Numbered from the stretch's first letter, positions 30,295-42,110 are shown. The stretch: 64,000 nt of DNA from Orientallactaga sibirica (GCA_036365145.1 JAEOAD010000982.1:4862001-4926000), one strand, 5' to 3'. Numbers and translations: made by a program. The notes: generated by a model not told the origin, from the sequence alone.

Positions 30295-31440
30295 TACTTT
30301 AAGAAAGTTAAATATAAACTTTCACACTGTGAGAAAATATGCACGATCAATATATGAAATAAGACTTTTAATGAAAACATAATAAACTTACAAAGCAATA
30401 AAAATACAAAAAGAGCTTTTAAATTGGCTACATTTTGAAATAATGGATGCTTTTTCTATTTATTTATTTATTTATTTATGAGAGAAAAAGGCAGATGGAG
30501 AGATAAAATGGGCATGCTAGGGCCTCTATCTACTGCAAAAAAACTCCAGACACATGCGCCACCTTGTGCATATGGCTTTACATGGATTCTGGGGAGTTGA
30601 ACCTGGGTCCTTAGGCTTCACAGGCAAGCTCCTTAACCACTAAGTCATCTGTCCAGCCCTGGATAAGTTTGCATTGGGCAATTCATGTAAGAAAATATCC
30701 AATTTTGCTTTACTGCAAGGAAAAAGTAGTCAACAGTACTCAGAGAAGTAAATTAACATCACAATAATATACCAAAACATGCACAGAAGGACAGCTAAAA
30801 TATAAACTGATAGTATGAAAGGAAAAAGGGCAATGATATAAGTAGAACTTGCCTACTCTGCTAGTGAGGATTTAAAATCACACATTAGAAAATAATTTGG
30901 CAGTCTCTAATATTAAATGGCCACCTCAAAATGACTCTATAGCTTCACTCCTAAGGAAAATGAATATATTTCTCCACAAAAGGACAAAGAACTAGGGAGA
31001 GACCTTACTCAAAATAATTTAGATGTCTACCTGGACAATAAATGAACCTTTCACTTATTCCTGCTGTTAGATCATAATTAGAAATAAAGAGGAATACACT
31101 TGCAGTAGATATGACAATATTGATGAATGCAAAAATATTATGTTCTGCAAAAGAAAGAAGATAGTGTATAATAAACTTTAATGTCAAAAACTACAACAGA
31201 GATGACTAATTAATGCTTATATAACTCAGTGTAGCATTCACCTCAAGGTAGGTAATTACTGATTGGGTAGGGCACAAGAAAACTTAATGTCATAGAGGAA
31301 GTACTCTATATGTCTTGATCAGAGTGATACTTGCTCATATAAAAGCAAGTGCTATACAGAAAAATACCTGAACATTCTACTCAAGATGTGTGTATTGATT
31401 GTAAGTAGTTGGTACCTCAGTAAAAATGCATGTGTTTAAT
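30295..31440 (+). mobile_element. Ancient L1M ORF2 end and 3'-UTR (sense), interrupted by a SINE
   Basis: Decayed L1M in correct order. ORF2-terminal-like sequence (30300-30450, 30715-30800) is followed by the 3'-UTR blocks tgctagtgaggatttaaaatc, ataatttggcagtctc, cttcactcctaagg and gatgtgtgtattgattgtaag ... ggtacctcag. No reading frame survives. The SINE at 30455-30659 lies inside. Confidence 0.75.
30455..30659 (-). mobile_element. B2-superfamily (Dip-like) SINE
   Basis: Reverse: (TTTA)n, 'aaatgggcatgctagggcc', 'gcgccaccttgtgcatatgg', head ending 30659. It sits in the L1M. Confidence 0.93.
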
Positions 31441-31556
31441 ACCAAATTTGAAGAAGTAAATAGAAACATGTATTGTTCTTATGTGACTACATTGCAGAGG
31501 CAAAAGCAATCAGATTTGATTCATGTACAAAGTCCTCCTTAAAAAAAAAAAAAAAC

Positions 31557-31812
31557 TTGGGGTGGAGAGAAGGCGTACTGGGTAAGGCACTTGCCTACAA
31601 AGCCTAAGACCTCATGTTCAACTCTCCAGTTGCATGTAAGCCAGACACACAGTGATGCATAAAGGGGCACATGCATCTGGAGTTTGATTGCAGTGGCAAG
31701 AGGCCCTGGCATGCCAATTCTCATTCTCTTTCTCTTCTCTTTCTCGCTCTCTCTCTCCCTCCCTCGTATATAAAAGGTAGTCTGTTGGGCTTGCCTCAAA
31801 AAAAAAAAAAAG
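31557..31812 (+). mobile_element. B2-superfamily (Dip-like) SINE, diverged
   Basis: Forward: ggggtggagagaaggcgtac, 'aagccagacacacagtgatg', 'gagtttgattgcagtggc', CT tail and A-run. Rich in small changes. Confidence 0.9.
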
Positions 31813-31861
31813 ACCTTCAAAGACCAAATGATAAATAAATGCTAAATTAAAAAGCTGCACC

Positions 31862-32081
31862 GGGGCTGGAGAAATGGCTTAGCGGGTAAGGTGCCTTCCT
31901 GCAAAGCCTAGGAAGGCCTGTTTGATTCTCCAGGTCCCATGTTTAGCCAGACTCAAAAGTGAGACAAGTGCACAATGCCGCACATGTCCACAAGGGGGTA
32001 CAAGCATCTGGAGTTCGTTCGCAGAGGCTCACGCGCCCATTCTCTACCTCCACCCCCACCCCCGTCTCTCTCAAATAAAAA
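31862..32081 (+). mobile_element. B2-superfamily SINE, intermediate subfamily (single B box)
   Basis: Forward: ggggctggagaaatggctta. The body shares the 'gtgcacaatgccgcac...ccacaagggggt' block with the long subfamily but has a single B-box block. Target duplication aaaaagctgcacc at 31849-31861 and 32082-32094. Confidence 0.94.
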
Positions 32082-32193
32082 AAAAAGCTGCACCAGGTTT
32101 TATTAGCCAAAGGCAGTCACAAAGAAGCAAGAATGACCATTAAAATCAAATGAAGCAAAATGTAGTTTGAACCATTATGAAAACCAAAGGAAG

Positions 32194-32402
32194 GGCTGGA
32201 CATGCAACTCAGATGGTAAGGTGTTTACTTAGTATGGAACTCTATCCTCAGCGCCACATGAATCAGGTGTGGTGACACACACCTGTGATCCCAGGACTCA
32301 TGAGGTGGAGGCAGGAGGATCACATTTCAAGGTTGTCATTCAGCTTTGTATTCAATTTGAAGACAACCTGGGCTACATGAGGTGTGTCTCAAAAAATTTT
32401 CC
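32194..32402 (+). mobile_element. B4-type SINE
   Basis: Forward: agggctggacatgcaactcag, atcaggtgtggtgacacacacc, gaggcaggaggatcac, cctgggctacatgagg. Confidence 0.82.
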
Positions 32403-32877
32403 AAAGAAGAAAGTGATAAAATAGACATAAATTTTCATTCAAAAGTATGTGATAAAATACATAACAATAAAAAAGGGCAAATAAACTTTTAAAGCACATC
32501 CAAATAAAATGTTAATAAAAATATAATCCCTGTTTTATATTATTTTGTATAACTTGTTCTCAGTGAATAATGAAAACCCCAGAAAACTGCATACAGAAAT
32601 CTTTACACTAGCTCAGATAAGACCAACTGAACCACCTTTCTTATGAATATCTACCTACCAGGACATTTAAACTAAACTCAGTTTGTCTCCTGAGACTTCC
32701 AAATGCCCCATGTAGTGTCCATGTTCTCAGCAATTTTCTGTGACAAGAAACCCTCACTGACACCCCATGATATTGATTTTCTTTCCTTTATGTAATAGAT
32801 GGAATTCCAAGAATCTGCATGTTTCCTTCTACAAGTCAAAGGTCATAAAGAAATATAACTTTGCAACAAGGAAAAGA
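32403..32877. other. No recognised feature
   Basis: AT-rich unique sequence, no coding signal. Confidence 0.45.
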
Positions 32878-33202
32878 TGTAAAATGTTCTCCATAAGTTC
32901 ATATGTTTGAAAGCATGGTCCCCAGCTAGTGGTGCCCTTTGGGAAGGTTGTGGAACCTTTAGGAGCTAGAGCGTCACTAGAGGAATTGTACCACTAAAGG
33001 TGTGCTTTGAGATTTTATATCCCCATCTCACTTCCTGTTTGTCCTTTGCTTTGTGATTATGACGCCAGCAGCTCATACTGCTATTCTTTTTCCACCGTGA
33101 TGGACCACATTCCTCTCAAAAGTGTAAACTAGAATAAACCCTTTCCTTCAAGAGGCTTCTTCTTGGGTATTTTATCACAACAATGAGAAAGTACCTCATG
33201 CA
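32878..33202 (+). mobile_element. MaLR-type LTR
   Basis: Forward: ccccagctagtggtgcccttt, gggaaggttgtggaacctttagg, cacttcctgtttgtcc, aataaaccctttccttc, ending near catgca (33202). Confidence 0.9.
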
Positions 33203-33249
33203 AGGTTCTTATTACCAAGGACCACAACCCACTCAAGTGATCCTCTTAT

Positions 33250-33488
33250 TGTAGTCAGCTCCATGTTGCCGGGAAGAACATCCAACCACACACAGTTTGT
33301 TTCAGCTTACAAATCCAGGGAAACGCCATCAATGGCAGAAGAAGCTGCTTACTTTCATAGATGCAAGCTGAGAGAAACCACCAACAGCCAGCACAAAGGC
33401 TAACAGCCAGAGCTTAAACTGCTCCCACCACACCTTGGGGCTGGAATTCATATCTGTCCCCAGTGACATGCATTCTCCAGCAGTATTT
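33250..33488 (-). mobile_element. MaLR-type LTR, partial
   Basis: Reverse: tgtagtcagctccatgttgc, gtttgtttcagcttacaaatcc, aacgccatcaatggcagaag. The 5' part of the LTR is lost. It lies only about 50 bp from a forward MaLR LTR. Confidence 0.75.
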
Positions 33489-33704
33489 TTAAAGGATAAT
33501 AAAATTCAATAATATTCCTATTATCACTATATTATTGCTGTTCAATATGTTGTAAAGGGTTGCTGTTTTTAGATGTTCTCACATAACGCCTCATTTCTTC
33601 ATGTGTTCTTGTATTCCTGGTTTTTAATGAATACACACTTGAAATTTAAAAAAAATCCTGAGGTTATGAGGACAAACATTTACATCAAACCACACCTCTC
33701 ATTT

Positions 33705-33893
33705 TCTAAAATTTTATATGTATGCAAATTCACGTGTGTATGAATAAGCAAGAAAGGTGCTGTTGCCACTGCAAACAAATGCAAGACACAAGTGCCACTT
33801 TATGTTCAGCTTTATATGGGTATTAGAGAATTGAACCCAGGCCTGCGGGCTTTGCAAACAAGTACTCTTAACCACTGACCAACATCTAGCCTC
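33705..33893 (-). mobile_element. B2-superfamily SINE, very diverged
   Basis: Reverse: gccactgcaaacaaatgc, cacaagtgccactttatg, cttaaccactgaccaacatctagcc. Confidence 0.72.
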
Positions 33894-34524
33894 CTATCTT
33901 CTCATTTTTGATAACCTTACCTATCAGTGTCAAGGCATTAAAATCTGCGCAGAACAGTAAGTCACTGCTATTTTTTGTATGTCCTTAACCCTTCCCATGC
34001 CAGGTGAATAAGAATAAGAATCAGGCATGTAGATTTGGCCTCTGCAAACCACTTCTACATATGTCATAAATTATCAATGGCTAATCAGTTCATGTCTACA
34101 AACAAGATCTCTGGAATGTGATCCAACTGCTATGAGACTATTGAATAAATAAAGTGTAAACTGACACATGCAAATGAGGATTGCCCTACAAAAAAAGCAT
34201 CCCTTTAAGTGGTTATATATATTGCAAAAATATTGTCATGTCTCAATTTTGAGAATGTTTTATGTTTGATTTAACCTGGCATCTGAACCAAGGAAAAGAT
34301 AACTGACATTTCACTGGAAAAATAGGTCCCTGGTGCCATTCAAATATTTTCACATAGAAAACATCAGATGGGATAAATATGATTTTCTATTTTTTGTTAA
34401 TTTTACAAAATAAAAATCCTGAGAAGTTAAGCAAATTCTCAAAAAGTCAGGTGGAAGTATTTTAATCATTCCTTCTCAATTGGAAAAATCACCAAATAAA
34501 GTCACATTCTTGCATCTTTGTATG
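33894..34524. other. No recognised feature
   Basis: AT-rich unique sequence. Confidence 0.45.
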
Positions 34525-34735
34525 AAACCCAGTTGTTAAAAGTGCTTGCCTAGCATGCATGAAGACCTGGGTTTAATCCGCAGTACTACATAAATCAGGC
34601 AAAGTGGTACACAACTATAAACCCAGCATTTTGGAGGTGGAGACAGCAGAATCAGAAATTCAGGGTCATCCTCAGCTACATAGTGATTTTGAAACAAGCT
34701 GGGCTACATGAGACTTGTCTTAAAAAAACTTAGTT
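34525..34735 (+). mobile_element. B4-type SINE
   Basis: Forward: cagttgttaaaagtgcttgcc, acctgggtttaatccgcag, cagcattttggaggtggag, ggctacatgagacttgtc. Confidence 0.8.
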
Positions 34736-34737
34736 CT

Positions 34738-34898
34738 TGGCTGGGTGTGATGGTGCATGCCTTTAATCCTAGCTCTTAGGAGGTAGATTGGTAGGAAGAT
34801 TGCCATGAGTTTGAGGCCACCCTGAGATGACATAGTGAATTCCAAATCACCCTGATTTAGAGTGAGACCCTACCTTGAAAATCCAAAAAGAAAAAAAA
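34738..34898 (+). mobile_element. B1 SINE
   Basis: Forward: tggctgggtgtgatggtgcatg, ctttaatcctagctcttagg, gaggccaccctgagatgac, gagtgagaccctaccttg, A-rich end. Confidence 0.93.
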
Positions 34899-35282
34899 AA
34901 CCATGTTCTTAAACACGTTATGGTCTCACATATCTGTAAAATCTACAACAGTCAGAAAGCTACAGAAGCAGAGAGGAGAAGAGTAGTGACTTGGGATGGC
35001 AGAAGGTTGGGCAGATTAGAGTCAAAGCGAATAAACTTTCAACTAGATGGCTGTCAACTAGATAGAATAACTGTACAGTATAAAGACTATGGCTAATAAC
35101 AGTGTACTGTATACTTGAAAGTTACTGAGAGGAGATTGTTTTCTGGTCTCATCACAAATAAGTGATAACTGTGAGGTCGTGAAGTACTAATTATCCTGGT
35201 GTAGCTGCTCCACAACGTATACACAGTTCAAAATACCATGATGAACACCATAAGTTTATAATATAGTGCTGATTTAATTTTT
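34899..35282 (+). mobile_element. Ancient L1M 3'-UTR (sense)
   Basis: Typical order: tctacaacagtcagaaagc, agagtagtgacttgggatgg, actgtatacttgaaagtt, ctcatcacaaataagtg, aacaccataagtttataat. A 73-codon frame here is fortuitous. Confidence 0.85.
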
Positions 35283-35889
35283 AACTTGCCTTCTTTATTC
35301 ATCTATCTTGATGCCAGCTCAAAGAATTAAGATTTTCAGTTACGATTATCAAAAGACTATGCCCAATAAACTGTAATAATCTGCATAATTAGATATAATT
35401 AACTCATAATTAATTATACTCAGAGCAGAAAAAAAACTGATAGTAAACTCAGGGAACTCTTGGTAGGATTGTGAATTGAGAGAGAACAGGATTTTCAGAG
35501 GAATTATGCAAACATTATATTCTAGATTATGAAGGTAAACTTCAGTTACCCACTATTCTTCCTGTGAAGGTAGTGCTGGACTATAGGAAATGAGACTATT
35601 ACAAGTAAGATTTAAAATTAAAAGGTCTAAGTTCTGTTTCTTCACTCTGAGACTGAAATTTATTCCAGGAAATGGAAACCACTGAATAAAATTAAGCAAG
35701 CAAGATAGATAGCCAGTTTGGCATCTCAGAAAAAAATAATTTCTCTAAATGCAAAATATAGCCACAGGATATAAGGTGAGAAAACTAGTGTATAAAATTA
35801 CCCTGTCTAGGAAGCTGTTTTATTAATACAGTGTAAGACAGGAAGGTCTAACTAGCAATGGCTTGTTTTATACCTCTACAATGGACAAG
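35283..35889. other. No recognised feature
   Basis: AT-rich unique sequence. Confidence 0.45.
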
Positions 35890-36227
35890 TGTTATGCTTT
35901 GAATGGGAATGTCCCTTCATGTGTTTGAACACTTGGTCTCCAGCTAGTGACGCTGTTTGGAAGGTTGTAGAACTTTTAGGAGGTGGATCCACATTTGAGT
36001 AAGTGGGTCTCTAGGGAAAGACTTTGAGATTTTATACCCCAATCCCACTTCCTGTTTGTCTTCTACTTCCTGGCTCTAGCTCCAGTGTGATAAGCCTGCC
36101 TAACATGCCTTGCCCACCATGGTGGAAATTATCCCCTTGAAATTGTAAGTTAAAATAAACTCTTTCCTTCCTTAAATTGCTTCCTGTCAGGGATTTGGTC
36201 ACAGCAATGAACAGAATAACTAATATA
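35890..36227 (+). mobile_element. MaLR-type LTR, near full length
   Basis: Forward, TGTTATGC ... CTAATATA, 338 bp: gtttgaacacttggtctccag, ggaaggttgtagaacttttagg, ccacttcctgtttgtc, ccttgcccaccatggtgg, aaaataaactctttccttcc, gtcacagcaatgaacag. Confidence 0.92.
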
Positions 36228-37860
36228 CTGAGGTTGTAGATTTAAGCTATAAGAGAAGTATTTTGGGAAAAGTGTGTGAGTAGGAATGATGGCATGTGCT
36301 TCTACCTTTTATATAAAGATAGCATCAAAAGTTCAAGCCTGTGAAAGTCAAATAACATAACTTGGATATTAAAACCTGTAATTGACAGTAATAAATAGGG
36401 AGGAAAATGTGTTGTTTTTTGCATCATTCAACATTTCACAAGAGTCTAGTCATTCTTAGCCATGATGTTCATTTCTACTCCGGGTAGGATTGCCTGAACT
36501 CAACCATGCCCTTGGGCCTTGGCGAAGTTGTCTAGGATAGTAGCAATCTGTGATCTCTAGGGACTAACCAATAAGTCCCTCAAGCATGTGTCTGTAACAC
36601 ATAACTATGGACACATTACCACTGGCACATGAAGATTCAACAGTAGGAAATATTTTCTATCTTTAATAATGGAGTTAAAAATAAAACAATTGGGTTGTCT
36701 TCACCATCTGTGGTCATTATAAACATATTCCAAAATGATCACAAAAATGACATTGAGGGAGATATGTGTCAATGATATTGCTTTACCTAACCCAGCCTAT
36801 TCTGTTCTGTGGGGAAAAGGTTAAAATAATAATTTTGTCTATTTGCCTTTATGAAGACAAAACTTCATTGAAATGTCCCTGAACTATATAGTATAATCAT
36901 AAACTTAAGGCTATTCTAAGCATATGAAAAAGAAAATCAAAACAAGATATAAATTTTATACAAACATCCAGAATTTCCAGTTGAACTTATGGGAAGTAAG
37001 TTATATCCCATGGCGTAGTTCATCCATCTGGAAAAATGCCATTTTTTTGAGTCTTTAAGTCCAAACCAATTGAGCAATTGAAAGGAAGCCAGCTTGGGGG
37101 GAAAAAAACCCTGACAAAAACAAGTAACAACTATTTATCTTTCCTTTGATACATTAAAATCCATTAGGATTAGTTATGTTGGTCTGGATTTAGTTTGAAT
37201 TGTAAGTCCTGCTTTAAACAAAATTGTGCACTTACTCTGCAAAAGTGACTTAAACCACTTCTTAAGATGGACATATTTTATAATATTTTGACCTAAGTCC
37301 AGGTATAGCTCTAACATACAATTTGCCATCAATTTTCCCTGACATCATATACATTTTGCAAGATAGGCCTTGTAAAATAGCAAGTGATTTTTAGCAAGTA
37401 CCATGTTTCTTTTGAATCAAAAATTTGTAAAATAATGTAATTTGAAATAAATGATGCTTCATTTTAATAAAAAACAAACAAATAAACCTCTTTGCCCAAG
37501 GTAGAAGGGTGTCAGACGAAGAATACTATTGTCAAAGTATTTATTATTTATTTGTTCCCTGCTATTATAGAAGATAAAATCATAAATTATTACATGGAGG
37601 CATGAGTTTATTTTCATCCTAATTGTACAATTAAAATAAATAATATATCAATGTGCACGAGCAGTGCTATGGACAACTAAATTTTGATAGCACTCCAAGA
37701 TCCTTGCTTTGGGGACCCAAATACTCTAACCTTTTATTCAGCCAGACTGTAATTGTAAAGGGACATTGATGAGGTAAATAATGCCCCAAATTTTCTTTAA
37801 GACAATCAATCATGAGGGTGATCCAAGCTTTTTATTATAATTCATACCCTGTGAGCCTGC
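36228..37860. other. Longest stretch without a recognised repeat
   Basis: About 1.6 kb of AT-rich DNA with no SINE, LTR or L1 that I recognise and no long ORF. It may be single-copy, or an old element too decayed to see by eye. Confidence 0.5.
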
Positions 37861-37932
37861 AGCATGAGTAGGCTGGGGTCCTGGTTCCCTAGCTCCCTGT
37901 TCCCCAGCACTTGTGCAGCACGAGCAAGCCCC

Positions 37933-38275
37933 TGTTGCAGTCAGGTTCGCACTGTTGGCAGAAATCACCCGACCAAGAACAGCTTGTGGGAAAAAAAGGC
38001 TTATTGTGGCTTACAGACTCGAGGGGAAGCTCCGTGATGACGGGAGAAAATGAAGGCATGAGCAGAGGGTGGACATCACCCCCTGGCCAACATAAGGTGG
38101 ACAACAAGAACAAGAGAGTGTGCCAAATGCTAGCAAGGGGACACTGGCCATACTATCCATAAGCCCGCCCCCAACAATACACTGCCCCCAGGAGGCATTA
38201 ACTCCCAAACCTCCATCAACTGGGAGCCTAACATTCAGAACACCTAAGTTTATGGTGGACACCTAAATCAAACTT
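37933..38275 (-). mobile_element. MaLR LTR (young lineage), 3' LTR
   Basis: Reverse LTR from TGTTGCAGTC. Blocks shared with 25.1 and 60.8 kb: cagaaatcacccgaccaag, cagcttgtgggaaaa, gcagagggtggacatcacc, ccaggaggcattaactccc. On its right it runs into MaLR internal sequence at the polypurine tract (ctggcccccata on this strand). This makes it the 3' LTR of a reverse-oriented element. Confidence 0.93.
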
Positions 38276-38700
38276 TCTGGCCCCCATAAACTGATAACCA
38301 TACATGATGTAAAATGCAATGAATTCATCCAACTTTAAAATTCCCCACAGTTTACATCTCTCCCAATGATGTTCAAACATCCCCATAATCCAAGGTCTTT
38401 TAACTGAGTCATAATAACAAAATAAAATCCCTCCCCAAACCCATAATGCACAGAATAAACATTCACACTGCAGAACATGGCATTGGGCATAGCAAAGAAA
38501 TATTCAACAAATCCAAACAACACAAACATTGCAAACATCAAACTCTGTAGCTCCAAGTCCAACAACTGTATCAGTGAAAAATCTCCAAGTCTGATACTTC
38601 TAAACAGAAACAAGTCTCTGGAGTTCCAATTCCACCTCTCTAGCTAGGCTGCTAACAGTCCTGGAAAACTTCATTGGGGTGATAGCCCTCCTTGGCAGCT
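38276..38700 (-). mobile_element. MaLR internal region, 3' end
   Basis: Reverse-strand sequence ending at the LTR. The element-strand order matches the noncoding MaLR interior: a block upstream of a 'gaatgcattttgca'-like motif, then the polypurine tract. It yields an open frame of 92 codons on the reverse strand (38335-38613), which is probably incidental, since MaLR interiors are noncoding. Confidence 0.78.
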
Positions 38701-38978
38701 GTGGTGGTTTGATTCAGGTGTCCCCCATAAACTTGAGTGTTCTGAAGGCTAGGTTCCCAGCTGATGGCGATTTGGGAATTAATGCCTCCTGGAGGCAGAG
38801 TATCCTCTGTTGTTGGGGGCCGGCTTATTAGTGTTATACTCAGCTCCGCCTTTCCGGTGTTTGGCACACTCTCTGTTGCTGTTGTCCACCTTATGTTGGC
38901 CAGGGGCTGATGTCCACCCTCTGCTCATGCCATTGTTTTTCCTGCCATCATGGAGCTTCCCCCTCGAACCTGTGTCAG
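38701..38978 (+). mobile_element. MaLR LTR (young lineage), 3'-truncated, inverted to its neighbour
   Basis: Forward LTR starting at TGTGGTGGTTTG (38701): gattcaggtgtcccccata, gcctcctggaggcag, gtttggcacactctctg, gcttccccctcgaacctg. The last 70 bp or so are missing. It starts exactly where the reverse internal region stops. Confidence 0.92.
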
Positions 38979-39104
38979 TCAATTGTATGCCATAATAAAT
39001 ATCTACAATATGGACAGGGCATTAGAATGAAGATAGGAAGAAAAGGAGATATAGTGAGGGAATTGAGGAAGGGCTACTGTACAAGTCAATGATTAGCAAA
39101 AAAG

Positions 39105-39120
39105 AAAGAAAGAATAAAAA

Positions 39121-39164
<44 letters not shown>

Positions 39165-39167
39165 AAA
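39105..39167. repeat. (AAAG)n microsatellite
   Basis: About 60 bp of GAAA units. Confidence 0.95.
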
Positions 39168-40490
39168 AGGCCCAGGGAGTAGATAAAGGGGGAGCGTGGG
39201 GAAGGAATACACAAAACTAATGGCAACGTGAGTTAATTTCACAGAAACCATTTTTTTTTGAAACCACTCTATAAATCATTACTTTCAATAAGGAGAAGGG
39301 GGGGGCAAAAGAGAAGAGCTCCATAAAAGGTGGAGAAAACATTATCAGAAAACCATGGGCACTGACTGGTAATTCTCAGGGCCAGAATTGGGTCTGACCC
39401 CATAGTGAGCTGATGGTCAGGGAGACATGAGGTCTCAAATAATACTGGCTATTGCCAAAACACTTAGTTACCTCCAAGAGCTAAAAGGTAATTCCCTATT
39501 GATGAAGATACCACCACCTGCAGCCACAGGACATTCAAATGATCGTACTGGAACTGAGAGGGAATCCAGTTCCCTCCTGGCTAGCCCTCATAGTGCAGGA
39601 AAGTGCTATGATAGCAGCTGGAGAATAACAGTTGCCAACTGATTGATTAAGCAGGAGATTATGCCAGTTTCCAAATCAACAGCTGAAAAAGAAATATACA
39701 TTTGTGCAACAGTGGCACATAGCCGATATAGGTAACCAACTACTCATGGATTGGACATATTGGATGTGAGACCCATTCACTGGGGGTGAACTCATTTCTG
39801 GCTCTGGGAACCAAACGAGATTTCCTAGAATAGGAAACCAGTAGGCTCCAGAGAGAACCTCCATGGCTCTCTAAAAAGAATGGATATACACATCAATATA
39901 TCTTTCTAACGACTAGGCTTATCCCCTTTTATTCAAACTGTTCTCACTTTTGGTTGGAGAATCTGTTCTATTTTACAGATTGGGGACAATATGGGGGAGA
40001 CCAGGATACACCAATATATTAAGAAGAGAGAACTGACTGTCTGCTAGGAGATGGGTGACCTCCACCTCATCTTCCCCAGGGCCTAGAAGCCATTACAGGG
40101 GAAGTAGTGACACCCGATACTGTTCTTTGGGCTAGCCTGAATACCAGTTCCAGGGAAATGGCGACAGACACTGTGGTCACTCAAATCTCATAAAAATAGA
40201 GATCCAGAGTTTACAGAGAAAGCAACACTAAATCAGATCTCTATTTTTGCCCACCAAAGCTCAGGGAGTACTGTGGAAGAGGAGGCACGAAGATTGTAAG
40301 AGCCTCAGTATTGGTGGGAATAGCTTGAAACACCACGTTCCCCCTTCCCTGCAGGGACTGACTGAGGCCTCTTGGTCCCCACAATGAATACTAATAACCC
40401 CACCCAAGACGCTCAGGAGAATTGGGGTGGGGGATAAGGAGGTCTGTGTATGCATTATTTTATTAAAACAATAAATTAAAAAGGAACTAT
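39168..40490 (+). mobile_element. L1 3' region, family A relative (sense)
   Basis: G-rich polypurine start (aaagggggagcgtgggg), then gcactgactggtaattctcagg, acaacagtggcacatagcc-like block near 39710, aaccaactactcatggattgg, cagggagtactgtggaagagg, ataaccccacccaag, ending with an A-rich tract near 40470. It parallels 49.2-50.7 kb. No intact ORF. Confidence 0.72.
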
Positions 40491-40544
40491 ATAAAAGAAA
40501 GCTATGCAAGAATGGTTTTAATAGCACAGTACTAGTAGATATTG

Positions 40545-40607
40545 TGTGTGTGGTATATGTATGTATGTATGCATGTTTGTATGTATGATGGTACACACCT
40601 GTTCATG

Positions 40608-40648
<41 letters not shown>

Positions 40649-40917
40649 ATGCATGCCAAAGGCTAATTAATGTCAGGTGTCTTCCTAATTGCTCTCTACT
40701 TACTTATTGAGACAGGGTCTCTCACTGATTGCAGTGCTTACCGATGACTTGTCTAGCTAGTGAGCTTGCTCACAGGGATTCCTTGTGTCTGCCTCTGAGC
40801 ACTGGTATTACAGGTGGATTAGCACTCTCACCCAGCCTTTATATTGCTGGGTATCTAAACTCTGATCCTCACATTTGTGTGCCAAGTGCTTTACCAACTG
40901 AGCCATCTTACCAGGCC
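40545..40917 (-). mobile_element. B4/RSINE1-type SINE with (TATG)n/(GT)n tail
   Basis: Reverse: microsatellites at 40556-40580 and 40610-40646, then gtcaggtgtcttcctaattgc, ttgagacagggtctctcac, ggtattacaggtggatt, ttaccaactgagccatctta. Confidence 0.9.
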
Positions 40918-40934
40918 TCTTTCTAGTTACTTTT

Positions 40935-41150
40935 TTTTAAAAAAAAATTATTTATTTGAGAGAGTGAGAGAGGGAAAGAGGCAGGCACGGGGTGAGGTGA
41001 GTGAGAGGCACACCAGGGCCTCCAGCCACTGCAAATGAACTCCAGACGCATGTGCCTGTGCATCTGGCTTACGTGGGTCCTGAGAAATCAAATCGAGGTC
41101 CTTTGGCTTTGCAGGCAAACACCTTAACCACGAAGCCATCTCTCCAGCCC
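40935..41150 (-). mobile_element. B2-superfamily (Dip-like) SINE
   Basis: Reverse: GA-rich tail, 'gcacaccagggcctccagcc', 'ctccagacgcatgtgcc', head ending 41150. Perfect 13-bp target duplication tctagttactttt at 40922-40934 and 41152-41164. Confidence 0.96.
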
Positions 41151-41396
41151 CTCTAGTTACTTTTATTGGTGTTATATCTCCAAACCGTCTTTGTTGAATG
41201 TGGTTGATGTAACAGTTCCTCTTGTCTGTTAGAAATAGTTCAGGAACATATTTTATTGAGTTCACTTATAAACCATCTTAGCATACAACTCAGAAGCATT
41301 TCACATGGCAGACATAGAAAAGAACTTCTTTTAGATCTGAGAAATTCTGATCAATTTGGTGATTCATCATCCCCAAAGGTCACATTATTCCCTGGC

Positions 41397-41541
41397 CTTT
41401 TTTTAAGGTGGGGTCTTGCTGTAGTCCAGGCTGACCTGGAATTCATTATGTAGTCTCAGGTTGGCCTTGAACTCGCAGCAATCCTCCTACCCCTGCCTCC
41501 TGAGTACTGGGATCAAAGGCATATGCCACCACCCCCAGCTC
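41397..41541 (-). mobile_element. B1 SINE
   Basis: Reverse: ggtggggtcttgctgtagtcc, gacctggaattcattatgtag, ctcctgagtactgggatc, gccaccacccccagct. Confidence 0.93.
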
Positions 41542-41639
41542 TCCTCTGGCTTCTTAAGAAGACACAATTTACTTGCTAAACGTATTACTTCTCTAGAAAA
41601 AAAATACAAAAACAGCTTTCATTTCCTGAGGATTTTTTT

Positions 41640-41957
41640 GAATGCATATGTGTATGTGTGCTTTGCTTGTATATGTGTTCACATTTGTGTGGGAACATGT
41701 GTGTGGAGGCCAGAGATTGACATTAGGTGCCTTTTATGATTGCTCTCCACTTTGCTTATTGAGACAAGGTCTTTTATTGAACTCAGAGCTCCTTGATTGA
41801 GCTAGTCTATCTAGCAAGCTTGCCCTAGGTATCTACCTGTGTCCATCTCCTGAGCCCTACTACACCCATAAGGCATTTTCAAGGATTCCAGTTATCCGAA
41901 GTTAGGTCCTCAGGCTTGTGAGGCAAGTGTATTAACACCTGAGCCATCTCCCTAGCT
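41640..41957 (-). mobile_element. B4/RSINE1-type SINE
   Basis: Reverse: GT-rich tail, tggaggccagagattgacatt, gagacaaggtcttttattg, cacctgagccatctccctagc. Confidence 0.88.
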
Positions 41958-41964
41958 TGGATCT

Positions 41965-42110
41965 TTTTTTTTTTCTCTTTAGTTTTTCGAGGTAGGGTCG
42001 AATGTAGCCCAGGCTGACCTGAAATTTACTATGTAATCTCAGGCTGGCATCATTCTCACAGAAATCCTCCTACCTCTACCTCCAGATTGCTAGAATTAAA
42101 GGTGTGCTGA
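41965..42110 (-). mobile_element. B1 SINE, head missing
   Basis: Reverse: tttttcgaggtagggtcg, caggctgacctgaaatttac, tctacctccagattgctag. It stops before the usual B1 start. Confidence 0.9.

Noticed and set aside
34875..35096. 73-codon frame on the + strand
   Set aside because: The sequence follows the L1M 3'-UTR consensus in order, so it is noncoding L1.
38335..38613. 92-codon hydrophobic frame on the reverse strand
   Set aside because: It lies in the MaLR internal 3' region, which is noncoding in this non-autonomous family. I see no retroviral protein motif.
40261..40596. 111-codon reverse-strand frame
   Set aside because: Covers the end of an L1 3'-UTR and (TATG)n of a B4 SINE; no domain and no conservation argument.
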